Notes: generated by a model not told the origin, from the sequence alone. DNA of 64,000 nt from Ariolimax columbianus (GCA_036924085.1 JAVGWX010000014.1:37793056-37857055), one strand, 5' to 3'; counted from the stretch's first letter, positions 31,060 through 42,345 are shown. A program made the numbers and translations.

Positions 31060-32350
31060 CTGGGCTGCCTAAACACGAATGCCCTCGCTGATTGCAAACG
31101 CCATTTGTGTACGCACCCTACTAGACTGAACGATTTTGAGCCAGGTTTTCCCATGTGTTAATTCTATTCGACAGCACAAGGGACATCTTCAGACTATCCC
31201 TAAAACGCATTTTTAGACGACTCTCTGGTCGTTCACCTTCACTCATTTCATCAAACATGAACCTTTTTGGAACCTTTTTGCTTGACATAGAGCAAGGTGA
31301 CCAGCGGAACTCAGTTTTGTTGTTGTTGTTTTTTTTTAAATGCATGAATACCTCCGGTATTCCGGTAAGATGGCGACCAAGCAGCAGCTGCTCTCATGGT
31401 CTGCGATATTCGTGTGGTTTGTTCGTTCCACTTCATGTGTTGGGCGCGGTATTGTATGACGATCATTTTCTAGCACGTCCTACGCTATTCACAGGAAGCC
31501 TATGTGTGTAAATTTCATCGGAATTCGGAGATATACGATCTGTTCTTCACGTGCAATAGAATACGCGTTGTTGGATAGGACGTCACTGCGGATTGCGCAC
31601 CGTCCTTGGTTGGTGTGCACAACCTGCTTGGAAGTTGCGTGCCATGACCGGAAGGTGTAAGGTGTACTCACGCTTGGAGCTGCATTCCAGTGGCGCTGAG
31701 GTCGGCTAGCTCTTCCCTGGAAGAGTGAAAAGTGAAATTAGTAGCCTGCCGATTAAAGTGAGCTCACAAGCCAACCTCACCTCCTCGGGGTACACACTGG
31801 GCAACTAGAACCGTGAGGCTCTAGGCTAACGAGGCAATTGCTCGCCTGGGGGGACGGACTCCTTCAGGTTACTTGCAGATGTTGGCCCACCGCAGCTTGG
31901 AGAGGAGATGGGCGCCGCCGTGTGATTTCAAGCCTAAGAATCACACATGACAAAAACGAAATCTATTATCGTGGGATTTTCATGTCTTCATGTGTGCCCC
32001 AACGACCTGATGGGTTACGGGATGAACTGAACTGAATACCTGGTATGTTGGTTCTGCATAGCATTTCATTATCGGTGATGTGGTCCTGCCAGCGAAGGTT
32101 CAGTATGTGTCTCAGACAAGTGATGTGGACGTCAGTTAACCTCTTGGCGTCTCCAGCGTAGACAGTCCGGCTGTCACCCACCAAGAGCAGATTGAGGAGA
32201 ATGGAGGTACAGTAAACCTTCACCTTAGTCCGTATGCTGATTGACCACAATCGACCAAAAGCTGAGCTGGCCTTTGCTGTTCTAGTAGCTAGCTCACCAG
32301 CAATAGTCACTCATCTCGACAGTGTACGTCCGAAGTAGACAAATTGTTCA
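31060..32350 (-). mobile_element. LINE-4 C-terminal fragment, split by an RTE-c derivative
   Basis: On the minus strand the upstream part (32,350-32,041) reads EQFVYFGRTLSR, LATRTAKASSAFGRLWSISI, VKVYCTSILLNLLL, RHILNLRWQDHITDNEM and RTNIPGI. The downstream part (31,344-31,060) continues KTEFRW, KVPKRFMFDEMSEGERPESR, LKMRFRDSLKMSL and NTWENLAQNRSV. This is the well-known order of a LINE C-terminus, a family distinct from the other RTE-like copies here. GAATACCT flanks the inserted segment. Confidence 0.75.
31353..32032 (+). mobile_element. RTE-c internally deleted derivative with 8-bp target-site duplication
   Basis: The insert lies between two copies of GAATACCT (about 31,345-31,352 and 32,033-32,040) in the LINE-4 frame. 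Its first 600 bp is non-coding and LINE-leader-like: it shares a block with 6.1 kb and ends in GGAGAGGAGATGGGCGCCGC and GTGTGATTTCAAGCCTAAG. The last 55 bp encodes MSSCVPQRPDGLRDELN, the same terminus as the RTE-c fragment at 15.5 kb. So 5' leader and 3' end are joined with endonuclease and RT deleted, giving a roughly 680-bp non-autonomous element. Confidence 0.65.
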
Positions 32351-32385
32351 AACAATTGTCATACCTGTCCACTCACTAACCACTA

Positions 32386-32453
32386 AAATGACAGACAGAC
32401 AGACGGACAGATAAACAGACAGACAGACGGACAGACAGACAAAACAGAAAGAC

Positions 32454-32536
<83 letters not shown>
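32386..32536. repeat. Compound (GACA)n/(GATA)n microsatellite
   Basis: GACA/GACG words to about 32,455, then uninterrupted (GATA)n to 32,536. Confidence 0.95.
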
Positions 32537-32537
<1 letters not shown>

Positions 32538-32769
32538 TATTCAATTAAAACAACATGCCATGAGAAATGACCTTGATTTATCAGAATGCCATTAAATGCC
32601 AACTTTAAAACTAGGTCAGATAAACAAGGAAGTGAGAACAGGCGACTATTTCACGTATATGAACAGTGCCGTCTTTCGTACACTTGATACAAGCGTGTGA
32701 AGAATTTGGAGAAACTCAAGCGTTTCTTAAATTATAATAGCCTTGGAGGCAGATGGTAATTCTGGGGTA

Positions 32770-33715
32770 TCAGGTAGCGGACGAGGACACACTAAACGCG
32801 CAGTATCTACATTTTAGACACTGATAGAAAATATACCAGGTAACGGATACAAGAACAGTCAGACTGAATGGAAAGAAGGGACATAGCCCTGAAGTACATA
32901 GATAAAACTACACAAGCACTGACTGGACCCATGCATTCACTGACTGTTCCGCAACAAAAGTAACAGACAATGGAAGGGACGGTCTATTTCTGAGCTTAAA
33001 CGGTAGAAAGGTAACACTGTCAGTGGCAACTGGAAAATTCTCAAGCAATTTCAGAGAAGAGGCAGAGGCATTTAAAGCTGCAATATAATCTATGCTGACA
33101 GGCGAAAGCAATGAAAGCCAGATACTTTTTTACTAAAAACCAGACAGTTGTAGAACTAAATGATGTAAGATCAGTACCCTGTTAACTATACCAGCATTCA
33201 AAACCCAAAAAGAGTCGTGGTACTGTGGGTCCCACTGTAATATTTAAGGCAATAAAGGGGCAGACAGACTGGTAAAAGAAACGAAGGTTACCACAACCAG
33301 ATTCTAGTGTGACCTACGAAGAGTCCAAAAGATTTATTAGGGACAGACACATGACCAAATGGGAAACAGAGCATATTGACTACACATTATTTACACATAA
33401 ACAAAATTATGCTTATTACCAGTTGAACAGAAGAGAGCAGGTGTTGGTCCTCAGACTCCCCACAGGCCACAACAGACCGAGGTACCATCTATTCAGTAAA
33501 CTAAAGATAGGTATTATTTACGAATGCACTTGTGGTTCTGGGAAAACGACCCCTGAACATCTGGTAAAAAATTGCCTGACATACGACGACCAGAGAAAGC
33601 ACATATGGCCATCAACAGTGGCAACACTAGACAAGCTCTATGGCAGTGTCGACAACCTCAGGACGACATCTGCTTTCTTCGAACTAATTCGAGTTGACGT
33701 CTAACAGCGTACGAA
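32770..33715 (+). mobile_element. LINE-J copy, RNase H to C-terminus, inactivated
   Basis: By comparison with the intact copy at 50-52.6 kb, this 5'-truncated copy covers VENIP, RNase H remnants (YTDGS region decayed, RVVVLWVPL where the intact copy has VVVQWVPSH) and the tail. The tail has an ORF at 33,309-33,704 reading MTYEESKRFIRDRHMTKWE, YYQLNRREQVLVLRLPTGHN and CTCGSGKTTPEHLVKNCLTY. Stops and frameshifts are frequent before 33,300. It ends ACAGCGTACGAAGAAGAAGG, the family's GAA tail start. Confidence 0.85.
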
Positions 33716-34395
33716 GAAGAAGGACACACTGAATAAGACCTGCAATCTGAGGATAATGTCAATGACGCAAAGGCTGCATGCGAACAAGTCTAATGCTCCA
33801 ATGGTCGCACGATTAGCACCTGGTACCAGGCCAGCACCAGGACAAGCAACGTGATATTTCCTCTCCTCCTGGCACATGCTTTTAAACATCTACTTAGATA
33901 CACCCCCCCCCCCCATTTTTTTTCACCAAAGTAATCAGCGACCAACATGTGGGTTTTTGTATAGAGTTTATGCGCACCTATGTAGCAGATGTTCTGCATC
34001 ACATGATGCGTCATATCGTAACATGTTGAAAATGTTACATGTATCATAATCTGGTGTGGTCTGTGTGGAGTCTAAATATTACCACCTGGCCAGGTCTACC
34101 GAGATGGTAATACAATTCGTTCTATTGTTGAACAGGATGCTCTGTTACCAACTTATTACTGGATCTACACTTGGTCAACCCTTTAGCCTCCTCACAAGTT
34201 ATTCATACAACAGGTTTAGAGAGCTTTCAATCTTCCCTTGATAACCTGTCAGCTTGTTCATTGCCTTGAATGTTGCATTGAGATGGAATCCACTGAGTCA
34301 TGGCGTTCTTGAACAGTTACAACTTTTATAGAGTAACGTATTGATTTACTTCAGATCCCAATTTGGTGCGCTCTCTTGTGTCTCACATACTGACA
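33716..34395. other. No recognisable feature; poly-C tract
   Basis: A run of Cs at 33,902-33,913 and apparently unique sequence. Confidence 0.35.
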
Positions 34396-34870
34396 CCCAA
34401 ACAGATAAATAAGAATATGAAAATAAGAATTATCAGGTATTATGTATACTCGTCACTACTTTAAGGCGCAGAAACATGGGCAATGAATACAAAGTTGGAA
34501 AAGAGTATTGAAGCCTTCGAAATGTGGGTATATAGAAGATTAGGTTGCATTTCTTGGAAAGAAAAGAAAACAAATTTGGAGGTATTTAAAAAGTTGGGGT
34601 TTAAAAGAGAATTAATGACCGAAATCAGGGTTAGACAGTTACGTTATTTTGGTCATATAACAAGACATACCTCCTTGTTGAAGACCATACTGGAGGGTAG
34701 TGTGGAAAGCAGTCGTTCAAGAGACAGACACCGCTTTAAGTTGGCAGATAACAGCAGGGGATGGACTGGACAAATTTTCTCAGATTGCACCATGATTACG
34801 GTAAGAGTAGACTGGAGATCCATTGCAGCCGATCTTCAATGCGGAGATGGCACGAACTGAAATGAACTCG
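34396..34870 (+). mobile_element. RTE-d LINE C-terminal fragment
   Basis: An open frame at 34,483-34,860 encodes KSIEAFEMWVYRRLGCISWK, TNLEVFKKLGFKRELMTEI, VRQLRYFGHITRHTSLLKTI and LEGSVESSRSRDRHRFKLAD. Just upstream, GTATACTCGTCACTACTTTAA corresponds to the preceding LYG-ETW region. The copy at 53.4 kb is the same family. It has no RT core and is 5' truncated. Confidence 0.8.
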
Positions 34871-35645
34871 AGCCTCAGCTATAGACAGAGCATGTGATAA
34901 TATCATCGTGTGTCCCTCTAATGTTGTCATAAGAACTTCTGATGCAGTTTTCGAGGCCTCCAGCTCCGTTCTGAAGTCACTTACAAATTACTTTGTTCAA
35001 CGGCGGTGCGAGGACAACCTTCATAAAATTCGTTTCCGTCTTCTCTTTCGTTTCTTTTTTTTTCTATCATTTGTGATCAAATGATACTCCCTCCTTTATT
35101 CCTTTATGATAAATAGGATATAGTGTACGTAGTTTGGTTTCATATCTAGATGACAATGCCACACTCTATAAGTGTTTGCTCTTTGTGAATAGTGGGATTC
35201 CGAAATGCATGAGTTGCTTCATTTTCTACACTAATGGGAATAAAGCTAGACCGTCCTATATTGCATGAGGATAAGCTAGTTGATGCAATATTACATAATG
35301 TTCGTCCATCACGTGTGAAAATGACCACTCTTTCTTCTTGTGGAATATTTATCCGTTCGCTCTGTCCACTGAAACGGTGACAGATTGACTTGCGCAGTGA
35401 TTTGAATTAAAATGAGTAAATGTTTGCGCAGTTTTCAACCTCACCATCTCGTCCTGAGCTACCTTTAGCAAGTGGCAAGATATTATCGAGACGACTGGCG
35501 ATAGCACAGGATGCAGATTTTTCCTCAGAATTTACACCGACGCCTTTCCCGCAAACGGATATCCCGCAAGGCATAAACTGGGTGGCCCAGTATCGCATAA
35601 TGAACTAGTTGATCCAATATTGCATTAAGACAAGCCCGTTAATCC
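34871..35645. other. No recognisable feature
   Basis: Apparently unique. Complementary small open frames at 35,407-35,608 have no recognisable similarity. Confidence 0.35.
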
Positions 35646-35649
35646 AATA

Positions 35650-36545
35650 GCGATGACCCAACATGGTAACAAGCAGTGAGATCCAATTGTCACCTGATAA
35701 CAATATCGATGATCCAATTGTCACGTGAGAACAATCTCGATGATCGAATTGTCACGTGAGAACAATCTCGATGATCGAATTGTCACCTGATAACAATATC
35801 GATGATCCAATTGTCACGTGAGAACAATCTCGATGATCGAATTGTCACGTGAGAACAATCTCGATGATCCAATTGTCACCTGAGAACAATATCGATGATC
35901 CAATTGTCACCTGAGAACAATATCGATGATCCAATTGTCACGTGAGAACAATCTCGATGATCGAATTGTCACGTGAGAACAATCTCGATGATCGAATTGT
36001 CACGTGAGAACAATCTCAATCATCCAATTTTCACGTGAGAACAATCTCGATCCAATTGTCACATGAAAACAATCTCGATGATCCAAATGTCACCTGAGAA
36101 AAATCTCGATAATCAAATTGTCACGTGAGAACAATCTCGATGATCCAATTGTTACCTGAGAACAATCTCGATGATCCAATTGTCACGTGAGAACAATCTC
36201 GATCCAATTGTCACCTGAGAACACTATCGATGATCCAATTGTCACGTGAGAACAATATCGATGATCCATTTGTCACTTGAGAACAATCTCGATGTTCCAA
36301 TTGTTACCTGAGAACAATATCGATGATCCATTTGCCACGTGAGAACAATCTCGATGATCCAATTGTCACGTTAGAACAATCTCGATCCAATTGTCACCTG
36401 AGAACACTATCGATGATCCAATTGTCACGTGAGAACAATATCGATGATCCATTTGTCACGTGAGAACAATATCGATGATCCATTTGTCACGTGAGAACAA
36501 TCTCGAAAATCCGTCACGTGAGAACAATCTCCATGGCCCATTGGT
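35650..36545. repeat. 31-bp minisatellite, about 28 units, rich in TCACGTGA palindromes
   Basis: The unit contains GAACAATCTCGATGATCCAA then TTGTCACGTGA. Unit variants are CACGTG versus CACCTG, CTCGATG versus ATCGATG, and a shortened form lacking GATGATC. About 16 units contain the perfect palindrome CACGTG, usually within TCACGTGA. Units lie head to tail with no spacer. Confidence 0.95.
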
Positions 36546-36729
36546 CACATGAGAACAAACACAAGTCTCAGTACTAACGAAACAACGCAAAGTGATCTCA
36601 CTTGAGATGACGTCGTCACCTCCGTCTCGTCTAGACATCTTACACAGGCAATTGCTGACGTGGGACGGCAAGCTACTTCCCCTCAACATGTCCTTCACAG
36701 TTGTCTAGCCTATCTTGACTTAGAATGTT

Positions 36730-37200
36730 GGATCTTCTTCTTCTTCGTATTCTTCTTGTTTTTCTTCCTCTTCTATGTCTTCTTCTTCTTCTTCTTCTTC
36801 TTCTTCTGCATTCATCTTGAAAAGGATGTTGTGTCGTAGCGTACAGCTAGGCTGTGATATCTTTGCTTTTCGACCCACTACATCAGGTTTATGCTCGCTT
36901 ATTTTAGTTTGCCTTCTCACTGTGATCTCTATTTTGGTACCTGGTTTGCCTTACCATTGTGATCTCTCTTGTGGTACCTGATTTGCCTTCCCATTGTGAT
37001 CTCTATTGTGGTACCTGGTTTGCCTTCCCACTGTGATCTCTCTTGTGGTACCTGGTTTGCCTTCCCACTGTGATCGCAATTTTCTTAATCAGACTACACC
37101 AGAGCAGCTTGGCGGCCGAAAAGAGTCTTGATCAGCTGTTGTTCGCTGACCCCGATGCAAGCAGTCAGATATAAGGTACAACCTGCTGACAGCTCATTCG
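36730..37200 (-). mobile_element. Element D copy with an internal 37-bp expansion and GAA tail
   Basis: On plus the order is (TTC)n at 36,731-36,808, CATCTTGAAAAGGATGTTGT, GTCGTAGCGTACAGCTAGGC, GCTTTTCGACCCACTACATC, the 37-bp array, then CAGAGCAGCTTGGCGGCC, GTCTTGATCAGCTGTTGTTC and GACCCCGATGCAAGCAGTC. It is therefore a minus-strand D element. The same order is seen in the D copies at 18 kb and 55 kb, without the internal array. Confidence 0.7.
36921..37068. repeat. 37-bp tandem repeat, 4 units, inside element D
   Basis: TGTGATCTCT starts at 36,921 and three more times at 37-bp steps. Each unit contains GTGGTACCTGGTTTGCCTTC. Other D copies have a single non-repeated stretch here, so the array formed within this copy. 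Confidence 0.9.
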
Positions 37201-37351
37201 CTGCTGCATTATTAGATCTGATCAGGAGGAGCACAGCTGAGGCTAAAGCTGCCGTAAAGACCCTGACAAGACTCAACTTCATCCCTACGCTAGGATTTGC
37301 GGATCTGACATGACATATTGACCAGAGAAAGTTCATTATTACATAAATGGT

Positions 37352-37625
37352 AAGCGAAATTACATCTTACCCGAGTGGTACAGACATCTTACCCGAGTGG
37401 TACAGGCATCTTACCCGAATGGTACAGACATCTTACCCGAGTGGTACAGACATCTTACCCGAGTGGTACAGACATCTTACCCGAGTGGTACAGACATCTT
37501 ACCTGAGTGTTACAGACATCTTACCTGAGTGGTACAGACATCTTACCCGAGTGGTACAGACATCTTACCTAAATGCTACATACATCTTACCTGAGTGGTA
37601 CAGACATCTTACCTGAGTGGTATAA
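37352..37625. repeat. 22-bp minisatellite, about 12 units
   Basis: The unit includes GACATCTTACCCGAGTGG then TACA, with C/T variation (ACCCGAG or ACCTGAG). The source is not recognised. Confidence 0.95.
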
Positions 37626-37999
37626 AGGACAAAATTAATAGGCCCATTTTCAGTCATGTCGTAAAAAGAGGATTGTGAGGAAAGAGGATTGTTTTTTATG
37701 GTGACATCCTGATCATGTAAAGGACTTTACACTGCAGCTGAAAGGTTGAGTAAAGCATTTGACGTTGAGCTCCGGTTGTTCTAAAGATATTCAACCAGTC
37801 GTAGGAATGTCTACCACAGCAAAACGACAGCAACAGAAAACGTTCATACTTACACAAATAGCTAGTGCCCGTGTGTTACCGACACCCGAATCGGGGGCGC
37901 TATTAGTTACACTGCAACCTGACAAGAGTTTAGTAAGAGACGACTAAAAAAAGCTGGGTACGTGAACGGATACCTCAATCATTAATCATGATACGTCAC

Positions 38000-38420
38000 A
38001 AGAAACAAGAAACTTCTATATTATAGGTGAGAAAAGTCTGCATCCCAGGTAAGAAAGGTCTGCATCCCAGATAAGAAAAGCCTATATAAAATGGCAAAAA
38101 AAAGTCTACACCACAGGTAAGAAAAATGTGCATCATATGGAAAAAAAAGTCTGCAATACAGGTAAGAAAAGTCTACACGACAGGTACGAGAAAAGTCTGC
38201 GTCCTTTTGTGAGAAAAGTCTACACCAGAGGTAAAAAACATCTTCACCACAGCTAAGAAATGTCTGCATCCTATGGAAAAAAAAGTATACAGAAAAGGTA
38301 ATAAAAGTCTACACCACAGGTAAGAAATATCTGCATCATAATGGCAAAAAAGTCTGCACCACAGTTTAGAAACGTCTACACTACAGGTAAGAAATGTCTG
38401 CATCCTATGGCAAAAAAGTC
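38000..38420. repeat. Diverged ~22-bp tandem repeat
   Basis: Words such as GGTAAGAAAAGTCTGCATC, AAAAAAGTCTACACCACA and GGTAAGAAATGTCTGCATC recur about every 22 bp with many changes. The array ends roughly 90 bp before a LINE-J copy. Confidence 0.75.
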
Positions 38421-38507
38421 TACACCATCGTTAAGAAGAGTCATTTTGTCGCCCAATTGTAACGAAGAGAACGAAGGTCGCACTGTATGAAGATTGTAAC
38501 CTGAGGC

Positions 38508-39965
38508 AAACGACAACCCAAACTACCTGGGAGTCACATTTGATCGGCGCATGACATAGAAAAGTCAGATCGAGAGAAACCGAATGAGAGCCAGAGAAAG
38601 AATGGCAATCATGAGGAAACTTGCTGGCACAAGCTGGGGAGCAGACGAAAGTATACTAAAGAAACTGTACACTGGAAGAGTGAGACCAGTTCTAGAGTAT
38701 GGCATTGCGGCATGGACAACAGCAGCAAATGCGAACTTTGATAAAATTAACAAACTTCAAAACCAAGCCATGAGAGTTATAACAGGAGGCATGAAGTCAA
38801 CGCCAATTGTAGAACTTGAAAAGATTACAAATCTGCAATCTATGACTGACAGAAGAGACTGCAGAGCCCAGCAGCAAGCAGAGAAACTCAAAAGACTGAC
38901 AGACCATCCAATGCATCATAGACTAAATATATTTGGAAATGGGAAACTAAAGTGGAGAAACTTTGCAGAAATAGCCAAAGCAAAGATGAGCGAAGACCCA
39001 ATGAACACATTAACAACACCAAAGCCCATCCCTACTGTGCGCAAACCTACCTGGAAGCAGCATGTCATTCCGGAGGTGGTAGAAAATATACCAGATATTG
39101 GAAACAAGAACAGCCAGACTGAAAAATAAAGAAGATACATAACCTTGAGGTACATAACGAAAAACTACCCAAGCATGGACTGGACCCATGCATACACCGA
39201 CGGTTCTGTAACAAACACAACACAGAACGAAGGGGCAGGGGTATTCCTGAGCCTACTAAATGGTAGAAAAATAACACTGTCAGTGGCAACTGGAAAATAT
39301 TCAAGCAATTTCAGAGCGGAGGCACTGAGGGCTGCAGTAGAAGCAATGCTGACAGGCAAAAGAAATGAAAGCCAGATAGTCCTGTTTTACAGATGCCCTG
39401 GTCGTAGTCACAGCACTAAAAAGCCAGAAAAATACTGAACTTAATGATTTAAGAGCAGTACTCTGTCAACTATGCCAGCAGTCCGCACCAAAAAGAGTAG
39501 TGGTACAGTGGGTTCCATCCCACTGCAACATCCAAGGCAACGAGGAGGCAGACAGACTGGCAAAAGAAGGTGCAAGACTACCACAACCAGATACTAGTGT
39601 GACATACGAAGAGTCAAAACGGCTTATTAGAGCCAGATACATGACCAAATGGAAACAGAACATACTGGCTACACAGAAAATGATGCCTATTACCAGCTGA
39701 ACAGAAGAGAGCAGGTCATGGTCTTCAGACTCCGCACAGGCCACAACAGACTGAGGTACTATCTATTCAATAAACTGAAGATAGGTGGCACTGACGAATG
39801 CACTTGTAGTACCGGGAAAATGACTGCTGAACATCTGCTGCAAAACTGCCCGACATACGTTGACCAGAGAAAGCACATGTGGCCATTACCAGTGTATGGC
39901 AGTATCGACAGCCTCAGGATGACCGCTGCTTTTTTCGAAAAAATACATGTAGATGTTTGACAGCT
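38508..39965 (+). mobile_element. LINE-J copy, RT thumb to C-terminus, lightly decayed
   Basis: It is closely similar to the intact copy. It starts in the NDNPNYLGVTFDRRMT segment. An ORF at 38,584-39,129 covers RERMAIMRKLAGTSWGADES to NIPDIGNKNSQTEK. A stop is followed by the RNase H start (YPSMDWTHAYTDGSVTNTT) and, after frameshifts, VVVQWVPSHCNIQGNEEADR. The last part is an ORF with CTCSTGKMTAEHLLQNCPTY. A few stops and indels inactivate it. The RT core is missing, so it is 5' truncated. Confidence 0.9.
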
Positions 39966-40066
39966 TACGAAGAAGAAGAAGAAGAAGATGAAGAAGAAGA
40001 AGAAGAAGAAGAAGAAGAAGAAGAAGAAGAAGAAGAAGAAGAAGAAGAAGAAGAAGAAGAGAAGTA
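39966..40066. repeat. (GAA)n tail of LINE-J
   Basis: About 100 bp of nearly pure GAA directly follows TGACAGCTTACGAAGAAG, the LINE-J terminus. The tail and the insertion point are inseparable here. Confidence 0.95.
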
Positions 40067-40104
40067 ACCTGAGGCTTAGAACTGCTTAAAAAAAAAGAAT
40101 ATTC

Positions 40105-40210
40105 AAGTTGACTTCTGAAAGTTGAGCAAGAAGAGCAAGTTATATGGAGGAAGAGCAAGAAAAGCAAGTTATATGGAGGAAGAGCAAGAAGAGCAAGTTA
40201 TATGGAGGAA
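40105..40210. repeat. 30-bp tandem repeat, 3 units
   Basis: GAGCAAGTTATATGGAGGAA and AGAGCAAGAA alternate about every 30 bp. Confidence 0.85.
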
Positions 40211-40735
40211 GTATCTTCAAACTGGCCATTGATTTCTTTAATCATATTCAGCATGGCGTCTGAAGCCGTACACAGAAGGACACTCTTGATGGTGACGTCA
40301 GAATAGCCGCTGCTTGTTTCTAAACATTCAAGATAGCTTATTAAAGTGCATGAAAAAACTAGAATCTCAATGAAGGCACAGTTAAATGCAGGCTGCTAAC
40401 TAATTACTTTAATGATATTTAAGATGACGTCTGAAAGCCCGCGAAGAAAGAGTGTTCATTGTTGCATTCGCTTCAGGGAGTTTCAGATTAAGAACCGCTG
40501 TGTATAATTAAAGCTACGGAAACATTTCAAAGAACACCTCCCACAGAACTTGGCCACTGACATCTAACAAGATCTTTGCATAATCTTCAAACCATAAACA
40601 CCACACCAATGATGGTAACGCCCAATGGGGTAAGAAACGGTGTGTGTATATGTGTGTTGGATACGTACACAGAGGCATACATGTTTGCATGAAAACTTGA
40701 AACAATAGAATGATTGTTGAAGTATTTCAGAAGAA
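40211..40735. other. No gene; a diverged ~180-bp duplication
   Basis: AAGATGACGTCTGAAAGCCC near 40,420 and CATGGCGTCTGAAGCCGTAC near 40,252 begin two related stretches (ATTTCTTTAAT versus ATTACTTTAAT upstream of each). This suggests an old duplication. Nothing coding is recognised. Confidence 0.4.
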
Positions 40736-41105
40736 GACGAAAAAGAAGAATCTCAAGAAAGAAGAAGAAGAAGAAGAAAAAGAAGATGAAGATGATGAAA
40801 AGGAAAAAAAGAAAAAGAAAAAGACTTAGAAGAAGGTGCAAAACAAAAAGAAAAATAAGAAGAAGACACTGAAGTACAAAAAAGAAGAAGAAGAAGAAGA
40901 AGAGGAAGAAACAAACGAAAAAAATGAAGAAGAAGAAGAAGAAGAAGAAGAAGAAGAAAATGAAAAAGAAGAAGAAGAAGGAAAAAGAAGTGGAAAAAAA
41001 GAAGAAGTGGAGGACGAAAAGTAAAAGAAAAAGAGAAGAAGGGAAGGAATCAAAAGCAAAGATATAAAGAAGAAGAAGAAGAAGAAGAAGAAGAAGAAGA
41101 AGACT
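40736..41105. repeat. (GAA)n-rich purine tract, about 370 bp
   Basis: Almost pure purine on plus, ending with a perfect (GAA)n run at about 41,070-41,103. No LINE or SINE body could be identified upstream of it. Confidence 0.95.
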
Positions 41106-41449
41106 TTTCAATACACAGAAGGGTTTTTAACTTGTTTATATGTTGGATTTCTTTAGTGTAAATGTGCTCTTTTGGCTGACCTGTCTCCTTGTGTTGGGTG
41201 GGTATGGATCCACTCTTGAAATAGGGCTGATTTTTTGACAACCAATGATGATGATAAATACAAACAAAATGCAATATAGTTGTTGACTTGTTTTCATGTC
41301 AAGGTCGGCAAAACCATGAGCTGGAACGTCGTTGGCACTAGAGTAACCATTTCATCATGAAGAAACACTTGAAATTATGAAATGGTTCCACGCAAGACTT
41401 TGTGTAATATCTGTGGCATTTACAGAGGTTGGTCTGCACTGGATTGGTA

Positions 41450-41650
41450 AAGAAATGCCGATAATCGCAGTGGTAGAGCGGTCGCTTTTCATTACAAAGG
41501 TGGGGGTTCAACTTCCACTACCGGCAGCTCCAGTCTACCCAACTGTAAATGATTACCTGACTTACGGTTAGGGAAGGAAAAGGCAGGGGAAAAGGGAAAT
41601 GGTCACCCAATCATACATCTGAGACTTAGAATGCTGAGGTGTCTAACAAC
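41450..41650 (+). mobile_element. tRNA-derived SINE (family F) or tRNA pseudogene
   Basis: TAATCGCAGTGGTAGAGCGG is a good A box, and GGGGGTTCAACTTCC about 35 bp later is a B box with one change. The first seven bases GCCGATA pair with TACCGGC at 41,520 except for one mismatch, giving an acceptor-stem remnant. The anticodon arm is poor (C33 instead of T), so it is not a functional tRNA. The body continues CCAGTCTACCCAACTGTAAATG-like sequence, with AAATGGTCACCCAATCATAC and ATCTGAGACTTAGAATGCTG, as in a SINE. Confidence 0.6.
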
Positions 41651-41727
41651 TTCATTTCTGACCAGCGGTAAAGTTTGCTGAAGGACATTCTTTACCTTCA
41701 AGTTGGGATAAGTATGACGACGAGAGA

Positions 41728-41733
41728 ATGAGG

Positions 41734-41785
<52 letters not shown>

Positions 41786-41943
41786 TAGAGTGAGAGGAAG
41801 TTGGATTGGGAGATGTAGTGTGTGATTGTGAGAGAGTGGGATAGAGGGTGGAGAGGATGAGAAAGTTAGAGAGTGTACGAAAGAGTGATAGAGAGTGTGT
41901 TGCGAGAATGAGAGTGACTGTGGGAGATAATGTCAGATTGTGC

Positions 41944-41979
<36 letters not shown>

Positions 41980-42345
41980 AGTGACAGATAGTGAGAGTGA
42001 GTATTATAGAAAGAGTGAGAATGAAAGATAATGAAAGTGGCTGTGTGGGTTAGAGGGAATGATAGTGAGAAAGACTGTGTGAGTGAGAGAGAGAACATTT
42101 GTGAGAGAGAGAGTGAAAGTGTGTGTAGGATAGTGAGAAACTGCGAGAGAGTGGGAGTTATGAGACAGAGTAAGGGAGTGTGTTAGAGAGCATGCAAGTG
42201 TGTGAGCGAGAAAGTAAGAAAAATAGAGTGAGGGAAATAATGAGATAAACTGAGTGAAAGAGTGAGAGAAACATAATGAGGTAGATAGTCAAAGAAACAG
42301 AGAAAAGGAGAAAGTCAGAGAAACAAATGTAAGAGTGTAACAGTT
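41728..42345. repeat. (GA)n-rich purine tract, about 620 bp
   Basis: GAGAGA blocks alternate with GTGAGAGT and GATAGTGAGA words. Minus-strand Ser/Leu-rich open frames are compositional. Confidence 0.95.

Noticed and set aside
35650..36545. CRISPR-like array of ~31-bp repeats
   Set aside because: Units are directly adjacent with no unique spacers, no cas genes are present, and the surrounding sequence is animal retrotransposon debris. The 23-, 22-, 48- and 20-bp arrays were rejected on the same grounds.
41450..41525. Functional tRNA gene
   Set aside because: A and B boxes are present, but the anticodon arm pairs poorly, T33 is replaced, the acceptor stem has a mismatch and SINE body sequence follows.
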